A model generated the notes under the pieces. That model did not search any database. It worked only from the letters and a program-made list of their open reading frames with translations, and was not told the origin of the DNA. From contig NC_092335.1 in assembly GCF_046630445.1 (NCBI RefSeq), positions 36,542,001 to 36,606,000 of the forward strand: 64,000 nucleotides of DNA, given 5' to 3'. The translations under genes were made by a program, and so were the position numbers. Each line of letters opens with the position of its first letter. Position 1 is the first letter of the stretch. Source of the stretch: Rutidosis leptorrhynchoides. Taxonomy: Eukaryota; Streptophyta; Magnoliopsida; Asterales; Asteraceae. This document shows positions 54,582 to 64,000 of this stretch, piece by piece.

Positions 54582-55919
54582 CTTAAAAGTGTCAACACAA
54601 AGGTTGGTGAGTTCATAGTTTTAATGTTGCGCAAAATCTGTATATAAAGGTGGATCACAAGATTTCAGTTGTTCAATCCAGAAACGTTTATCAAAATATT
54701 CTACGAAATTGAGCACCATGGTAACTAAACTTAACGTATATATATTTTATACCCTTTGTATAATCATCTTAATAATACACGCAAACCAACGTGTACGCTT
54801 CTCAAATAGCATACATCCGTTAAAAGGCTAGTGCTCTAGCTCGGACGGGGATATCAAGCCCTATGGATCCATATACTACTAATTGCGCCCACCAGTTCTT
54901 ATAACTGGCAGTTACTAGTTACCAAAGCTAAGGGATTTTCGGTTCAAACTCAGTGTAGAATTAAGTATGTACTTGTGTCCATTGCGTTTAAAATAAATTG
55001 CATGTATTCTCAGCCCAAAAATATATATTGCAAAAGCAATTAAAAAGGGAGCAAATGAAACTCACCTTAGCAGCATATAAAGTCGTTCACCAAAATGTGA
55101 TCGAAACTCGAATTACCAAATAACCGTAGATCTCAACCTAGAGAACATATGTTGGTCAATAAATGTCTATCAAGCTAGGTCAGGTCATTGTGTATCACAA
55201 TCCTAATGCTCGAGATCGACATACAAAAGTTATCCAAAGTCGTTTCAAAAAGTCAATTTTGACAGTTGTTTAACAAAACGAGACATACCTTATATAAGGA
55301 TTCATTTACTCGGTTGGTAATATTCAAAAATCCAATTTATCAATCTCGTAAACAAGTTGTTTAAATCTTAATTGCAGATTCAAAAGCAATTTCAATTAAC
55401 GTCAATCATAATTCAGTTGATCATATCTTTTAACCCGTTCATCGAATTTATTCGATATCTAAATGAAAAGTTATTGATTTTTCGCCAGCTTTCCGAAAAC
55501 ATGTATATCATATACCTTTTACTAGTAATATATGTATTTAATTCGTGATTCATAATAAACTGTTTAACGATGAAATTTAGTATACAAGTATGTATAAATA
55601 TATATTCGAGCACTAGACATGGATACACTATTAATATATAATAGATAAGATATAAATGCTTACATATCAATATTGTGATTTAATATTAAAGGAAGGTATG
55701 TAGACGTAGCGGAGATGATAAACACTAGATTTGATTCACAAATATACCCCCGAACATTACCCATAACCTCCTTGGCAATAACCCATAATTTCCTTAGCTT
55801 TATCCCGCTCATAAAACTTGTTTTGAATTTATTCGAGCAAAACCTCGTCGTAGTATTTTATGTGTAATACTAATAATAAGAATAATATTAATAATAATAA
55901 GATTTAATATTATTAATAT

Positions 55920-55921
55920 TC

Positions 55922-55995
<74 letters not shown>

Positions 55996-56000
55996 TAATA
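55920..56000. repeat. (TAA)n microsatellite, also at 57030-57095 and 61553-61612
   Basis: AAT/TAA trinucleotide arrays between the LTR TATA box and the downstream ORF in each unit; lengths differ among units. Confidence 0.9.
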
Positions 56001-56079
56001 AGTAAATAAATACGGAGTAATGGAATGAATCAGAAACAGATATGCTCGAGCTTTTATAGGTGTGGCCTGAATTCAGACC

Positions 56080-56127
56080 CCATACGATCGCATGGTTCTG
56101 AAGGCCATTTGCCATGCGATCACATTG
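56080..56127 (-). promoter_or_regulatory. B LTR twin palindromes, unit 0
   Basis: ccatacgatcgcatgg (56080-56095) and ccatgcgatcacattg (56112-56127), 32 bp apart; a TATA box (minus-strand TATAAAAG) sits at 56051-56058. Deviations from the perfect palindrome are mostly C-to-T type changes. Confidence 0.55.
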
Positions 56128-56452
56128 CTCGTTTTTCCAGCTCACATATTTTTGTAATTTAGCTCGTCGACATAATTTAATATAATATATATAATATATT
56201 TAATTTATATAATTAATTATATATTATATTAAATTCACATGCATAGTTGACTTGTAATTTTTGTTCCGATAAGTCGTAAGTTTTCACTCAACTTCTGTCC
56301 CGGTTCCGGATTTTCGAACGCCCTTTCGTACGCTGAGAAAACTAGTACATTACACTTTGGGACACGTACCTTTGTCAAAATATAGCCTTAAATTATCCCT
56401 AATTTATATCACTCAAAATATAACTTATACATTTGAGTGTTTTGGTCATTTA

Positions 56453-56917
56453 CTACGGTGCGTATGACGTTGATGTTCGTGGAACAGATTGTGAAGTTGA
56501 GGTTTGCGATGCGGATGTTGTTGGTGGTGGTAATGGTACTGTTGGTGTTGTTATCGGTGGTACTGTTGATGCCGGTGATGCTGCTGGTGCTTGTAACCTT
56601 TGCACCATATTCTCCAAAGCCACTACCCGAGCGCGAAGTTCGTTTACTTCTTCTACTACACCGGGATGATTGGCGGTTCGGACGAGCGGACGAATAAGAT
56701 CCAGGAATTGAGAGAGTATATGATCATGACGAGATATTCTGGAGATGAGAGAGAAAATGGTATTACGAACAGGTTCGCCGGTAAGTGCTTCAGGTTCTTC
56801 GCCAAGAGGGCAATGTGGTGGATGGAAGGGATCGCCTTCTTCTTGTCTCCAATAATTAAGTAGACTACGAACCCATCCCCAATTCATCCATAATTTTCTT
56901 AGCTTTATCCCGCTCAT
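56453..56917 (-). CDS. Chimeric LTR-gag ORF, 154 aa (unit 0/1 junction)
   Basis: The first ~10 residues (MSGIKLRKLW) come from LTR sequence; the rest is the gypsy gag N-terminal fragment with PVRNTIFSLISRISRHD, NHPGVVEEVNELRARVV and a Pro/Ser/Thr-rich tail ending SYAP. Gag normally binds element RNA and forms particles; this piece lacks the capsid core and zinc knuckle. The reading frame is open across the junction. The LTR TATA box (57150-57157) is about 235 bp upstream and no ATG occurs between it and this start, so the ORF would be the first one translated. It differs from the 60975-61439 copy by five residues. Confidence 0.5.
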   Translation of the reverse strand: MSGIKLRKLWMNWGWVRSLLNYWRQEEGDPFHPPHCPLGEEPEALTGEPVRNTIFSLISRISRHDHILSQFLDLIRPLVRTANHPGVVEEVNELRARVVALENMVQRLQAPAASPASTVPPITTPTVPLPPPTTSASQTSTSQSVPRTSTSYAP

Positions 56918-57026
56918 AAAACTTGTTTTGAATTTATTCGAGCAAAACCTCGTCGTAGTATTTTATGTGTAATACTAATAATAAGAATAATATTAATAAT
57001 AATAAGATTTAATATTATTAATATTC

Positions 57027-57092
<66 letters not shown>

Positions 57093-57149
57093 TATAATAA
57101 GTAAATAAATACGGAGTAATGGAATGAATCAGAAACAGATATGCTCGAG

Positions 57150-57226
57150 CTTTTATAGGTGTGGCCTGAATTCAGACCCCATGCGATCGCATGGTTCTGA
57201 AGGCCATTTGCCATGCGATCACATGG
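57150..57226 (-). promoter_or_regulatory. B LTR promoter of unit 1: TATA and twin palindromes
   Basis: Minus-strand TATAAAAG at 57150-57157, palindromes at 57179-57194 (perfect) and 57211-57226 (one change), again 32 bp apart. Confidence 0.55.
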
Positions 57227-57599
57227 CCCGTATTTCCAGCTCACATATTTTTGTAATTTAGCTCGTCGACATAATTTAATATAATATATATAATATATTT
57301 AATTTATATAATTAATTATATATTATATTAAATTCACATGCATAGTTGACTTGTAATTTTTGTTCCGATAAGTTGTACATTGTCACTCGACTTCTGTCCC
57401 GGTTCCGGTTTTTTGAACGCCCTTTCGTACGCTGAGAAAACTAGTACATTACATTTTGGGACACATACCTTAGTCAAAATATAGCCTTAAATTATCCCTA
57501 AATTATATCACTCAAAATATAACTTATACATTTGAGTGTTTTGGTCATTTACTTCTATAAATCATCGTCTCGCTATTTGTTAAAATACATTTTAAAATA

Positions 57600-57715
57600 G
57601 TGTTACTGTAGCAAAGTTAATGTAGCAAAGTCAATTTTTACTGTAGCAAGTAGTGATTTTCAAAAAAACTGTAGCATTTTGGATACTGTAGCAATTTGAA
57701 AATACTGTAGTAAAT
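57600..57715 (-). repeat. ACTGTAGC word cluster, unit 1 LTR
   Basis: About seven tgtag(c/t)a words in 115 bp; counterpart in unit 2 at 62115-62240, where one extra word (actgtagcaattc) is present. Confidence 0.8.
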
Positions 57716-58503
57716 TAGTGTTTTACTGGTTCATCTTAAACGCTTTAGTTAACTTATCTAAATATCAATCGAATCAATAAACGAATGTTACTATAGTTTA
57801 CTAAATAACTTGAAATTATATATATGTATATATCTTCTTAATATACATAAATCAGTTTTTAAATACATATTGGAAGTTATTTATAATTAATTTTAATAAT
57901 AAATATTTCAACTTATCATATATATTCAAATAGATATTTAAATCAATAAGTTTAATGTACGGTATCAAACAATTAATACATCATTACATTTTCAAGTTAT
58001 AGTATATATGTATCTATTTACATATAATTGTTCGCGAATCGTCGAAAACAACCGAAGGGTATTTAAATATATAAAAGTAGTTCAAAAATTTTGAGATTCA
58101 GTTTTACAGACTTTGCTTATCGTGTCGGAAATGTTAATCATACAAAGATTAAGTTTAAATTTGGTCAGAAATTTCCGGGTCATCACAGTACCTACCCGTT
58201 AAAGAAATTTCGTCCCGAAATTTGAGTGAGGTCGTCATGGCTAACAATAAAAATGTTTTCATGACGAATATGAGTCGATAACTAGAGTTTTATCACGGTT
58301 GAATAATATAGATACAACAATTCAATTACTCGAAGCGTATGAGAGAAGTTATCGTAATCAAGTGAAATGGAGAATAGAGATTCGTCTTATCTCTTGATGT
58401 AGTAACGATTGATTTTCGGAATTTAAGGAATAGAAAATCTTCATAATTTAAATAAGATTTGATTTTTCGGAATTTGCGGAAATTAGGATTTTTTTTTTAT
58501 TAA

Positions 58504-58797
58504 GTGCGTAATCTGCCTCTATTGCTGCGTCCGATATTTTGCTATAAAATGACCTCTTCCGTTTCATTATTTTCACTACTCCTATATCTTCTTCCTCATT
58601 TCATACTTTCAAAAGATTGTGAAATGCTTCATCCAGTTCTGATTCTTGATATACTCCTAACTTTCATATCTTTCATTCTTCTTTTTCATCTACCACCAGA
58701 GGAGGTTATCTTCTTCTACTATTACCTTGGGGTTATATTGTTTTTCATTCTCCCGTGTCTTTATATTGCTATACGCATTGATATACACGGTTTGTAA
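58504..58797 (+). CDS. Conserved hydrophobic ORF, 97 aa (57-aa core), unit 1
   Basis: Antisense to the element. The conserved 57-residue core begins at 58624 (MLHPVLILDILLTFIS) and ends RIDIHGL at 58797; the in-frame extension upstream (from 58504) is not open in the other families. Two hydrophobic segments flank an acidic HLPPEE linker. Product unknown. Immediately after it, a second conserved peptide frame (NNGPEFV...MNIVNVLRKKL, stop at 58955) follows; the LARD and D copies keep that peptide and its stop position too. Confidence 0.4.
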   Translation: MRNLPLLLRPIFCYKMTSSVSLFSLLLYLLPHFILSKDCEMLHPVLILDILLTFISFILLFHLPPEEVIFFYYYLGVILFFILPCLYIAIRIDIHGL

Positions 58798-59437
58798 ATT
58801 TTGGGGTAGTTTTCGGGCTTCATATTTTCCATTATATTTTGGAGCTTCATGCTTTCATTTTCTCTTCCCGACTTTAAGTCAAGCGAATAATGGTCCAGAA
58901 TTCGTAGCTATTCATTTCGGAATGAACATAGTTAATGTTCTAAGAAAGAAATTGTAATGGCACGATATTGATTTGTCAAATTACCAGAATATCTGGAAAA
59001 GACCGAATCATCAAGAAAAATATTTTCTTGATATATTTAGAGGTTAAATAGAATGAAAGAGTTATGTAACATGGTTCATGATGGGGGTATGATCTGAGAA
59101 CCTTTATCACGTTCCATTAGAAACTCAGCATGACTTACTGTAATATAATCACGTTGATCAAGTGTCATTATATTATACTAACTCATGCTTCAGCTCCCAA
59201 CACCACTTCCAAAATATTCATATTTTAAACTTGAAAGTTTCAGAATTTAGAAACTAAAATAGTTTCTTTTATGATGTAACATAGATATCGCAAGGAGAAA
59301 ATTGATTTCCGATACGAATGATTATGAAATTATCTCCAGAAATTTGGAGGATATTTATAATGAAAGATACGATGATATATTAGAATTTCTAATATCAGAG
59401 GATGATGAAGAATATTGTCCGCAAGGGTTTAGATTCG

Positions 59438-59671
59438 GAAGCAAGGTATTCATTAATGGCTTCAGCAGATACTGAATCATTTGGATTCTTTGAAGGCAGA
59501 TTTCGTCCTTGTGATTTATCCACAGCCTCTTTCATACTTTGCTCAATCCGTTTTCCAGTTTCAAACTTTCTCTTTTTCTGAGCTTTGCCAGCACACTATC
59601 CTTTATCATCAAACTTTTTACTGTTAAGGTCGTTTACAGTTTTTGCTGCTTCATCAGCATTTTTTCAAGAT
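59438..59671 (-). pseudogene. Captured poly(A)-binding-protein fragment, unit 1
   Basis: One nearly continuous frame: NADEAAKTVNDLNSKKFDDK, a stop, then CAGKAQKKRKFET, KRIEQSMKEAVDKSQG, NLPSKNPNDSVSAE and NEYLA. LNSKKFDDK and GKAQKK are highly characteristic of the RRM3 end of poly(A)-binding proteins. This copy keeps frame best, with a single stop where the family has E-W. Confidence 0.8.
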
Positions 59672-60974
59672 TTCGAGAACTAGTTCGTAGTTTAAGGTGT
59701 TTTTCAGAAACTTCACATTCAAAATCTGTAAGTCTAGAAGTTCGATGTTATCTATATATAACTGTTGTCGTAGAAAATGCTGCGAGATTCAAAGTACTGA
59801 TTGTTAATTCCCGGAAGTTGTAATGGCAATTACCGTTACAAGATGTGGATGAGTACATGATAGGTTTCAATGAACAATTATAATGGTTTTTTGGAGAGAC
59901 TTTACGTCACAGATTAATGAATTTGCTGGTACCTTTACTGTTAATGTGATGCAACATGAAAGGTTCCCCAGTAACAAAAACGTATATGCCAAAATTACAA
60001 GTCTGAAAGGTCGTCGTTGACTGGTTGAATGGTTGATAATACTGGATACTTTGAAAAGGAATTGCAAGGTTATTTTCGTTAAAAACAATGCTAAAGGATC
60101 TTGCATAGTTTTGAAGTCAAAGTATAGCTTTGAAAGATGTAGAGATCTAAGAATGATGTCACTTGTTAAATCTTGACTTGGATTCTGATCCGTCAATATC
60201 AGAATATGTAATTGAATTTGTATAAAAATGATTGTATATCGTTGTGAGTATTGTTAATAATTTTTGAATCAAAGTTGAAGAATGTACAGTGTAACATATT
60301 AATTGCAAACTTAAATATTTCCCGGGTACTACCTACCCGTAAAAAAAAATTTCACAATTAATACTTTGTACAAAGAATTTTTGTTACAGTCTTTATGAAA
60401 ATATCTGTATGTATATTTTCTTCAGATGTAATACAGATTTAATGAGTTAATAACATATTAAGCTTATTTGATTTTTGGCTTGAATTAGAAATGAATAATC
60501 TCCAAAACATTAGAGATTACCTAATCTTCACGGAGTATTTCACTAATGAAATCAATACTTCATTATTTATTCTTATTGATATTCCTTGGTGAAGGATGTT
60601 GATGCTCGTGGAATTTTTGTGAACCTTACAAGGCACAGATGACGTTTTCTGGAAAGTTTCGAGTACATCGAAAATGAAAATGTAAAATCAATTATGTAAT
60701 TGAAGAATACACTTGGTTTATTACGAAATGGAATTCATTGAGTTGAAACAGAGATTGTAGTTAACGATTGTTAAATCATTAACGAAGGATGTATAGCATA
60801 TTAGTAATATGAATTAACCGAGTAGTACCTACCAGTTAAGATTCACACGTAATAACTTGGTACGAAAAGATTTATTTTGATTTCAAAATTCATATATATT
60901 AAATATACATAAAATTTCTTCAGGGGAAATGAGTTAATACTTCATCGGTTATTGTTGCTGGTATTTCTTGTTAA

Positions 60975-61439
60975 CTACGGTGCGTATGACGTTGATGTTC
61001 GTGGAACAGATTGTGAAGTTAAGGTTTGCGATGCGGATGTTGTTGGTGGTGGTAATGGTACTGTTGGTGTTGTTGTCGGTAGTACTGTTGATGCCGGTGA
61101 TGCTGCTGGTGCTTGTAACCTTTGCACCATATTCTCCAAAGCCACTACCCGAGCGCGAAGTTCGTTAACTTCTTCTACTACACCGGGATGATTGGCGGTT
61201 CGGACGAGCGGACGAATAAGATCCAGGAATTGAGAGAGTAAATGATCATGACGAGATATTCTGGAGATGAGAGAGAAAATGGTATTACGAACAGGTTCGC
61301 CGGTAAGCGCTTTAGGTTCTTCGCCAAGAGGGCAATGTGGTGGATGGAAGGGATCGCCTTCTACTTGTCTCCAATAATTAAGTAGACTACGAACCCATCC
61401 CCAATTCATCCATAATTTCCTTAGCTTTATCCCGCTCAT
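60975..61439 (-). CDS. Chimeric LTR-gag ORF, 154 aa (unit 1/2 junction)
   Basis: Same organisation and length as 56453-56917: LTR-derived start, gag fragment, Pro/Ser/Thr-rich tail. The unit 2 TATA box is at 61664-61671 and no other ATG lies between. Substitutions relative to the other copy are conservative and neither has a stop. Confidence 0.5.
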   Translation of the reverse strand: MSGIKLRKLWMNWGWVRSLLNYWRQVEGDPFHPPHCPLGEEPKALTGEPVRNTIFSLISRISRHDHLLSQFLDLIRPLVRTANHPGVVEEVNELRARVVALENMVQRLQAPAASPASTVLPTTTPTVPLPPPTTSASQTLTSQSVPRTSTSYAP

Positions 61440-61548
61440 AAAACTTGTTTTGAATTTATTCGAGCAAAACCTCGTCGTAGTATTTTATGTGTAATACTAA
61501 TAATAAGAATAATATTAATAATAATAAGATTTAATATTATTAATATTC

Positions 61549-61611
<63 letters not shown>

Positions 61612-62715
61612 TATGTAAATAAATACGGAGTAATGGAATGAATCAGATACAGATATGCTCGAGCTTTTATAGGTGTGGCCTGAATTCAGACCCCATGCGA
61701 CCGCATGGTTCTGAAGGCCATTTGCCATGCGATCACATGGCCCGTATTTCCAGCTCACATATTTTTGTAATTTAGCTCGTCGACATAATTTAATATAATA
61801 TATATAATATATTTAATTTATATAATTAATTATATATTATATTAAATTCACATGCATAGTTGACTTGTAATTTTTGTTCCGATAAGTCGTACGTTGTCAC
61901 TCGACTTCTGTCCCGGTTCTGGTTTTTCGAACGCCCTTTCGTACGCTGAGAAAACTAGTACATTACATTTTGGGACACGTACCTTAGTCAAAATATAGCC
62001 TTAAATTATCCCTAAATTATATCACTCAAAATATAACTTATACATTTGAGTGTTTTGGTCATTTACTTCTATAAATCATCGTCTCGCTATTTGTTAAAAT
62101 ACATTTTAAAATAGTGTTACTGTAGCAAAGTTAATGTAGCAAAGTCAATTTTTTACTGTAGCAATTCACTGTAGCAAGTAGTGATTTTCAAAAACACTGT
62201 AGCATTTTGGGTACTGTAGCAATTTGAAAATACTGTAGTAAATTAGTGTTTTACTGGTTAATCTTAAACGCTTTAGTTAACTTATCTGAATATCAATCGA
62301 ATCAATAAACGAATGTTACTATCGTTTACTAAATAACTTGAAATTATATATATGTATATATCTTCTTAATATACATAAATCAGTTTTTAAATACATATTG
62401 GAAGTTATTTATAATTAATTTTAATAATAAATATTTCAACTTATCATATATATTCAAATAGATATTTAAATCAATAAGTTTAATGTACGGTATCAAACAA
62501 TTAATACATCGTTACATTTTCAAGTTATAGTATATATGTATCTATTTACATATAATTGTTCACGAATCGTCGAAAACAACCGAAGGGTATTTAAATATAT
62601 AAAAGTAGTTCAAAAATTTTGAGATTCAGTTTTACAGACTTTGCTTATCGTGTCGGAAATGTTAATCATACAAAGATTAAGTTTAAATTTGGTCAGAAAT
62701 TTTCGGGTCATCACC
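61410..62715 (-). mobile_element. B LTR part of unit 2
   Basis: Near-identical to 56888-58187. The terminal base pair is changed (catcaccg for catcacag), so the LTR terminal dinucleotide TG reads GG here. Palindromes are at 61693-61708 and 61725-61740 with one change each, and the TATA box at 61664-61671. Confidence 0.85.
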
Positions 62716-63030
62716 GTACCTACCCGTTAAAGAAATTTCGTCCCGAAATTTGAGTGAGGTCGTCATGGCTAACAATAAAAATGTTTTCATGACGAATATG
62801 AGTCGATAACTAGAGTTTTATCACGGTTGAATAATATAGATACAACAATTCAATTACTCGAAGCGTATGAGAGAAGTTATCGTAATCAAGTGAAATGGAG
62901 AATAGAGATTCGTCTTATCTCTTGATGTAGTAACGATTGATTTTCGAAATTTAAGGAATAGAAAATCTTCATAATTTAAATAAGATTTGATTTTTCGGAA
63001 TTTGCGGAAATTAGGATTTTTTTTGATTAA

Positions 63031-63324
63031 ATGCGTAATCTGCCTCTATTGCTGCGTCCGATATTTTGCTATAAATTGACCTCTTCCGTTTCATTATTTT
63101 CACTACTCCTATATCTTCTTCCTCATTTCATACTTTCAAAAGATTGTGAAATGCTTCATCCAGTTCTGATTCTTGATATACTCCTAACTTTCATATCTTT
63201 CATTCTTCTTTTTCATCTACCACCAGAGGAGGTTATCTTCTTCTACTATTACCTTGGGGTTATATTGTTTTTCATTCTCCCGTGTCTTTATATTGCTATA
63301 CGCATTGATATACACGGTTTGTAA
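63031..63324 (+). CDS. Conserved hydrophobic ORF, unit 2 copy
   Basis: Same 97-codon frame as 58504-58797, differing by a single residue near the start (KL for KM); 57-residue core from 63151. Identity mainly reflects the recent tandem duplication. Confidence 0.4.
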   Translation: MRNLPLLLRPIFCYKLTSSVSLFSLLLYLLPHFILSKDCEMLHPVLILDILLTFISFILLFHLPPEEVIFFYYYLGVILFFILPCLYIAIRIDIHGL

Positions 63325-63963
63325 ATTTCGGGGTTGTTTTCGGGCTTCATATTTTCCATTATATTTTGGAGCTTCATGCTTTCATTTTCTCTTCCCGACT
63401 TTAAGTCAAGCGAATAATGGTCCAGAATTCGTAGCTATTCATTTCGGAATGAACATAGTTAATGTTCTAAGAAAGAAATTGTAATGGCACGATATTGATT
63501 TGTCAAATTACCAGAATATCTGGAAAAGACCGAATCATCAAGAAAAATATTTTCTTGATATGTTTAGAGGTTAAATAGAATGAAAGAGTTATGTAACATG
63601 GTTCATGATGAGGGTATGATCTGAGAACCTTTATCACGTTCCATTAGAAACTCAGCATGATTTACTGTAATATAATCACGTTGATCAAGTGTCATTATAT
63701 TATACTAACTCATGCTTCAGCTCCCAACACCACTTCCAAAATATTCATATTTTAAACTTGAAAGTTTCAGAATTTAGAAACTAAAATAGTTTCTTTTATG
63801 ATGTAACACAGATATCGCAAGGAGAAAATTGATTTCCGATACGAATGATTATGAAATTATCTCCAGAAATATGGAGGATATTTATAATGAAAGATACGAT
63901 GATATCTTAGAATTTCTAATATCAGAGGATGATGAAGAATATTGTCCGCAAGGGTTTAGATTC

Positions 63964-64000
63964 GGAAGCAAGGTATTCGTTAATGGCTTCAGCAGATACT
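63964..64000 (-). pseudogene. Captured poly(A)-binding-protein fragment, unit 2, partial
   Basis: Only the EYLAS-end codons are inside the window; the sequence equals 59438-59472 with one visible difference. Confidence 0.6.

Larger units (their letters stand above)
54582..58187 (-). mobile_element. Element B: 3' LTR continued, internally rearranged
   Basis: Resumes at cttaaaagtgtcaacac, the continuation of the sequence cut at 41956. It runs as B-type LTR to 56453, switches to a gag fragment (56454-56887), returns to LTR sequence at 56888 and ends TGTGATGACCCGG (element sense) at 58187, followed by the polypurine tract. The switch points coincide with the tandem-repeat junctions described separately. 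Confidence 0.8.
58188..61409 (-). mobile_element. B interior of unit 1, polypurine tract to gag
   Basis: Collinear with the LARD interior from 45636 to about 50100: polypurine tract, hydrophobic antisense ORF, conserved NNGPEF...MNIVNVL peptide coding stretch (58880-58957), captured poly(A)-binding-protein segment, gag fragment. The leader and primer site are replaced by the jump into LTR sequence. Confidence 0.8.
55783..64000 (-). repeat. Tandem amplification of a B fragment, unit ~4.52 kb
   Basis: The LTR word ccataatttt/ccttagctttatcc starts units at 55783, 56888 and 61410. Unit 1 (56888-61409, 4522 bp) and the visible part of unit 2 (61410-64000) are nearly identical throughout. Unit 0 (55783-56887, 1105 bp) lacks about 3.4 kb between an LTR point (tttact/) and a gag point (/acggtgcg). 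Each unit is LTR 5' half, polypurine tract, interior up to gag, then directly LTR middle again. The gag-to-LTR junction is the same at 56888 and 61410, with cca microhomology. Confidence 0.85.
62716..64000 (-). mobile_element. B interior of unit 2 (cut by window end)
   Basis: Near-identical to 58188-59472 of unit 1; continues beyond the window. Confidence 0.85.

Noticed and set aside
60001-60196. 109-codon minus ORF in the B interior (59867-60196) as a further captured gene
   Set aside because: The frame is not conserved in the LARD or D counterparts and no domain is recognisable; it may be upstream captured sequence, but I cannot support it.

Overview
The window looks like plant nuclear DNA: very AT-rich, with long (TA)n and (TTA)n arrays, intron-bearing gene remains and stacked LTR retrotransposons primed by initiator tRNA-Met. 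The LTR and Athila sequence styles resemble what I know from sunflower-family (Asteraceae) genomes; that placement is inference. I found no intact host gene. Almost everything is transposable-element sequence at different stages of decay.

Layout. 1-991 is the right end of a Ty3/gypsy LTR inserted into an Athila element, whose broken protease-RT-RNaseH-integrase region (992-4576), non-coding post-pol region and 3' LTR follow to about 8750. 8748-11020 is the 5' leader and LTR of another gypsy element on the minus strand, sitting in a decayed minus-strand Ty1/copia element (11021 to about 13500). 14452-18249 is the only host-type locus: a KIN-4/chromokinesin pseudogene on the minus strand with recognisable exons but frameshifts in several of them. 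19041-24323 is a solo gypsy LTR (target duplication TTATG) carrying a MITE and an internal tandem duplication. 26044-26590 is a 5'-truncated LINE with a 14-bp target duplication.

From 28182 to the right edge the window is one nest of related gypsy elements, at least five insertion layers deep: element C (forward LTR 28182-34142, itself holding a solo LTR) is interrupted by D (minus, from 34423), D by B (minus, from 41595), B by a complete 12.6-kb element A (41957-54581, duplication CTTAA), and A by a copia solo LTR (46013-46621, duplication CCTTC). Element A has about 3.7-kb LTRs and a 5.2-kb interior without pol, so it fits the LARD (large retrotransposon derivative) class. The rightmost 8 kb is a tandem amplification (about 4.52-kb unit) of a B fragment in which LTR sequence is fused to a gag fragment.

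The most interesting content is in this non-autonomous family. D, A and both B units carry, on the element sense strand, a sequence that reads as the RRM3-linker-RRM4 part of a poly(A)-binding protein, which suggests an ancestral host-gene capture. They also share, antisense to the element next to the polypurine tract, a 57-codon hydrophobic ORF that keeps its exact length between A and B. The B units join an LTR promoter to an uninterrupted LTR-gag chimeric ORF. Two unrelated LTR families share a promoter module with twin CCATGCGATCGCATGG palindromes exactly 32 bp apart, 22-24 bp upstream of a TATA box.
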